NCBI GenBank assembly: GCA_031263945.1
Contig: JAISEW010000249.1
Coordinates: 1 to 8,241, forward strand
Origin: Gracilibacteraceae bacterium
GTDB taxonomy: Bacteria > Bacillota > Desulfitobacteriia > Desulfitobacteriales > Syntrophobotulaceae
Direction of reading: 5' to 3'
Length of the DNA stretch: 8,241 nucleotides
Of this stretch, positions 6,432-8,241 are shown in pieces. The stretch's first letter is position 1; every line of letters starts with the position of its first letter. Below the pieces are notes generated by a model. It worked only from the letters and a program-made list of their open reading frames with translations, did no database searches and was not told the origin of the DNA. The translations under genes and the position numbers were made by a program.

Positions 6432-7274
6432 ATGATTTTTTACGCCGGCGATATGGTTCTGGAACCCGTGCGGGAAGTTTTCACCGGGCCGGACAACGCG
6501 GTTTTCATCTGCCGGAACACCCGTTCGCCTGTTGACGCTTTTTATACGCTCCTGACGGTTAAAAATAAGGAAACGGCCAAAAAACTCGTGACGGTTTTTG
6601 AAAATTCCCGGCGGACGGCGGCGGACGGCGCGCGGCCTTATATCGCTTGTTTCGCGCAAAATACCTTGCTATGTTACGTGTTTGATTACCATGAGGAAAG
6701 GCGGCTGGATCTCTTTGCCCCCGGACAGATCATCAGAGCGCGGGATTGGGAGGCGGTGAGCGTCGGTCTTGTGCTGGCCTGTCTCTCGTCGCCGCTTCCT
6801 TTTCCGCTGTTGGCGCTGGCTCTGAAACAGAAACATATCCATCTGCGGAAAGACGGGACTGTATTTTTCGCGCCGTATTTTGATCTGACCGATCTGAGTG
6901 AGGAAAACGGCGAAGCCGTCTGCGCCTGTCTGTGCGCCGATATGCTCCTGTCCCTTTTCTCGCTGCGCGGCCACTTGAAAAGCGCGGAGCTGATGCGGAA
7001 AAAACTGACGCATAATTCTTTCCGCAGTTTGCCTGAACTGTATCGCGACATAAAAATCACCGAAATTCCCCAAAAAAGTAATATTAAGGAAAAAACGGCG
7101 GGATTATGGCGGCGCAACAAAGACCGGCTTTTTACCTTCTTGCTGGCCGCTTCGGCGGCGGCGGCGCTTTTCGCTTTGACCGTCCTTGTTTCTCAGCTTA
7201 TTTTCGGTGAGGTCCCGGTCTTTCGCCTGTTTGAAAAATGCTTTGACATTATCGGCGAGCGCTCCCTGCGCTGA
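6432..7274 (+). CDS. Uncharacterised C-terminally membrane-anchored protein, possibly pseudokinase-like
   Basis: The 280-residue protein has a soluble N-terminal region of about 230 residues and one clear C-terminal transmembrane helix (about 233-257). Arg/Lys just before the helix (WRRNKDR) predict a cytoplasmic N-terminus and a short outside tail of about 23 residues. The soluble part weakly recalls a protein-kinase fold: VFTGPDNAVFICRN (16-29) in the place of a nucleotide loop, YTLLTVKN (38-45) with a possible beta-3 lysine (Lys44), and KHIHLRKDGTVFFAPYFDL (134-152) where the catalytic and DFG loops would be. The HRD aspartate and a true DFG are absent, so if related it would be a pseudokinase. 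EssB of type VII secretion has a comparable cytosolic pseudokinase plus TM layout, but I see no direct EssB similarity. The ATG follows the upstream stop by 11 nt with GAGG at 6419-6422, suggesting coupling. Function unknown. Confidence 0.8.
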   Translation: MIFYAGDMVLEPVREVFTGPDNAVFICRNTRSPVDAFYTLLTVKNKETAKKLVTVFENSRRTAADGARPYIACFAQNTLLCYVFDYHEERRLDLFAPGQIIRARDWEAVSVGLVLACLSSPLPFPLLALALKQKHIHLRKDGTVFFAPYFDLTDLSEENGEAVCACLCADMLLSLFSLRGHLKSAELMRKKLTHNSFRSLPELYRDIKITEIPQKSNIKEKTAGLWRRNKDRLFTFLLAASAAAALFALTVLVSQLIFGEVPVFRLFEKCFDIIGERSLR

Positions 7275-7295
7275 TTTATTTGGAAAGGTTTGGGA

Positions 7296-8241
7296 ATGAA
7301 AAAGGCCATCATCCTCGCTGTCGTCATAGCCGCCGCTTTGTTCGGATTATCGGTCTTTAATCCGTGGGCGGCGCCGTCGCTTGCCGAAGCCGAGCCGCGG
7401 ATCGCGGCGGCGCTGGACGGATCCGTCTGCTATTTCGCGGTGAACAGGAGCTATGGTTCCTTTGTTTTCGGCGTGAACGAGCGGGGGCAAGTCGGTTTTG
7501 TTTATACGGATAAAGCCGTCGATGAAAGCGGCCGGCGTTACGCCGTCGCCGATCTGCTCTGGAGCGGCGGTCAGCTCTGGCTCCTTAGGGAGGCGGGCGA
7601 AGACAGACTTGAGAGCGGCGAAACAGTCCGGCGGCAGATCTGGCGGCTTGACCCGGAGACGGGGATAGCGGCGGCGGCGGTTCCGCGGCTGACTTTCCGC
7701 GGCGGCGCTTTTCGTCTCAGCGCCGACGGTGAGCGGATATATCTGAGTTACCGTGACGCGGACGGACGCCGCGCTTATGCTTACGCGGTCAACGCGGACG
7801 GCGGCGCGGCCGGATCGTTGGCGCTGGCGGTGGACGCGCCGGCGGACACTTTGATCCGGGCGGCTGTTTACAGCGGTAAATATTTGTATTGCGCTCTGTC
7901 TGACGGCAGTGTGCGGGCGTTTAACGCCGCCGGCGTCAAAACGGAGTTTACGGGCGGAGAGACGGGGGCGTTGTGGGCCGGAGGCGACAATCTGTTTTTT
8001 GTTGACACAGCGGCCAATTCCGCGCATTTCACCCTGAACTCCCTGCCCGCGCACGCCGTGCCGCCGGCGCGCTCGGAAACGATAACGGCCGGGCTTCCTT
8101 TGGCTGACGGTTTTGTCGCGCTGGCCGCCGCCCCGGACGGCGGCGCCGCGCTCCTGCGCTACGCCGGCGCGAGTTTCGGCGATCCGGTCCCGCTTGCCTC
8201 TGGCGCGGGCGCCAATCTCCGCTTCAGTTTGGCCGCCGCTT
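7296..8241 (+). CDS. Membrane-anchored or secreted beta-propeller-like protein (3' partial)
   Basis: The frame opens at an ATG preceded by GGAAAGG (7282-7288) at 7-nt spacing and stays open for 315 codons to the window end, so the C-terminus is missing. Residues 1-20 (MKKAIILAVVIAAALFGLSV) form a signal peptide or signal anchor; SLA-EAE near 28-33 is a possible but weak cleavage site. The rest has regularly spaced beta-hairpin units, each with an aromatic strand and a small-residue/Asp turn: LWSGGQLWLLRE (88-99), RQIWRLDPETG, LSADGERIYLSYRDADG (141-157), YSGKYLYCALSDGSVRAFN (192-210), WAGGDNLFFVD (227-237). This pattern suits an extracytoplasmic beta-propeller (WD40/PQQ/NHL-like). The missing end may hold further blades, or a second TM with an output domain as in some propeller sensors. 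It begins 21 nt after the anchored protein, so they probably share an mRNA. No specific family is recognised. Confidence 0.8.
   Translation, partial: MKKAIILAVVIAAALFGLSVFNPWAAPSLAEAEPRIAAALDGSVCYFAVNRSYGSFVFGVNERGQVGFVYTDKAVDESGRRYAVADLLWSGGQLWLLREAGEDRLESGETVRRQIWRLDPETGIAAAAVPRLTFRGGAFRLSADGERIYLSYRDADGRRAYAYAVNADGGAAGSLALAVDAPADTLIRAAVYSGKYLYCALSDGSVRAFNAAGVKTEFTGGETGALWAGGDNLFFVDTAANSAHFTLNSLPAHAVPPARSETITAGLPLADGFVALAAAPDGGAALLRYAGASFGDPVPLASGAGANLRFSLAAA

Noticed and set aside
6407..6535. Short overlapping frame from the ATG at 6407
   Set aside because: It encodes only about 42 residues of Arg-rich sequence and is out of frame with the well-supported gene starting at 6432.
7664..7682. 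GCG-rich simple repeat inside the propeller-like gene
   Set aside because: It is a short run of Ala codons in a GC-rich gene, in frame and without flanking structure.
7347..8054. A 235-codon minus-strand open frame opposite the propeller-like gene
   Set aside because: The + strand frame starts with a good ribosome site and signal sequence and shows repeated structural units; the reverse frame shows neither.
1..8241. CRISPR array, tRNA, rRNA, insertion sequence or attachment site
   Set aside because: No regularly spaced repeats, cloverleaf, transposase gene or terminal inverted repeats were seen on either strand.

Overview
The window is a high-GC (roughly 60% by eye), gene-dense bacterial segment. 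All six credible genes lie on the + strand, with strong purine-rich Shine-Dalgarno sites and very short gaps. The gene styles (a MATE transporter fused to an RsbW-type ATPase fold, a SpoIIE-type phosphatase with its own ATPase domain, a two-part GNAT protein) suggest a Bacillota-like or Synergistota-like anaerobe. No rRNA, tRNA or housekeeping marker is present, so this placement is tentative.

Region 1 (2-4488) is a tight three-gene signalling run. It holds the C-terminal half of a MATE-family membrane protein fused to a degenerate HATPase_c_2 (anti-sigma-kinase-like) domain, a protein with an N-terminal GNAT acetyltransferase domain and a diverged second GNAT-like half, and an 850-residue membrane sensor. 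The sensor is built as dCache - TM - HAMP - SpoIIE/PP2C phosphatase - HATPase_c_2. Gaps are 15 nt and 2 nt, so co-transcription is likely. The combination looks like a partner-switching (RsbU/RsbW-like) relay, but no STAS antagonist or sigma factor lies inside the window.

Region 2 (4489-4626) is the only real intergenic gap. It holds a candidate weak terminator hairpin, an 8-bp direct repeat with an 11-bp period, and a good candidate promoter, so a new transcription unit probably starts here.

Region 3 (4627-8241) contains three genes of uncertain function in a second tight run. The first is a 597-residue soluble protein with a distinctive N-terminal FYVGKLLT...GVVCGL signature and a C-terminal Ig-like domain; similar signatures are, as I recall, found near contractile-injection/phage-tail-like loci. 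The second is a 280-residue cytoplasmic protein with a weak pseudokinase-like pattern, anchored by one C-terminal transmembrane helix. The third is a membrane-anchored or secreted protein rich in beta-propeller-like repeats that runs off the end of the window.

My reading, which is inference, is that a membrane sensor-phosphatase cassette sits beside, and may control, an envelope-associated apparatus. The most interesting points are the loss of both key ATP-site residues in the MATE-fused ATPase domain while its neighbour keeps them, the duplicated GNAT, and the unexplained region 3 module.
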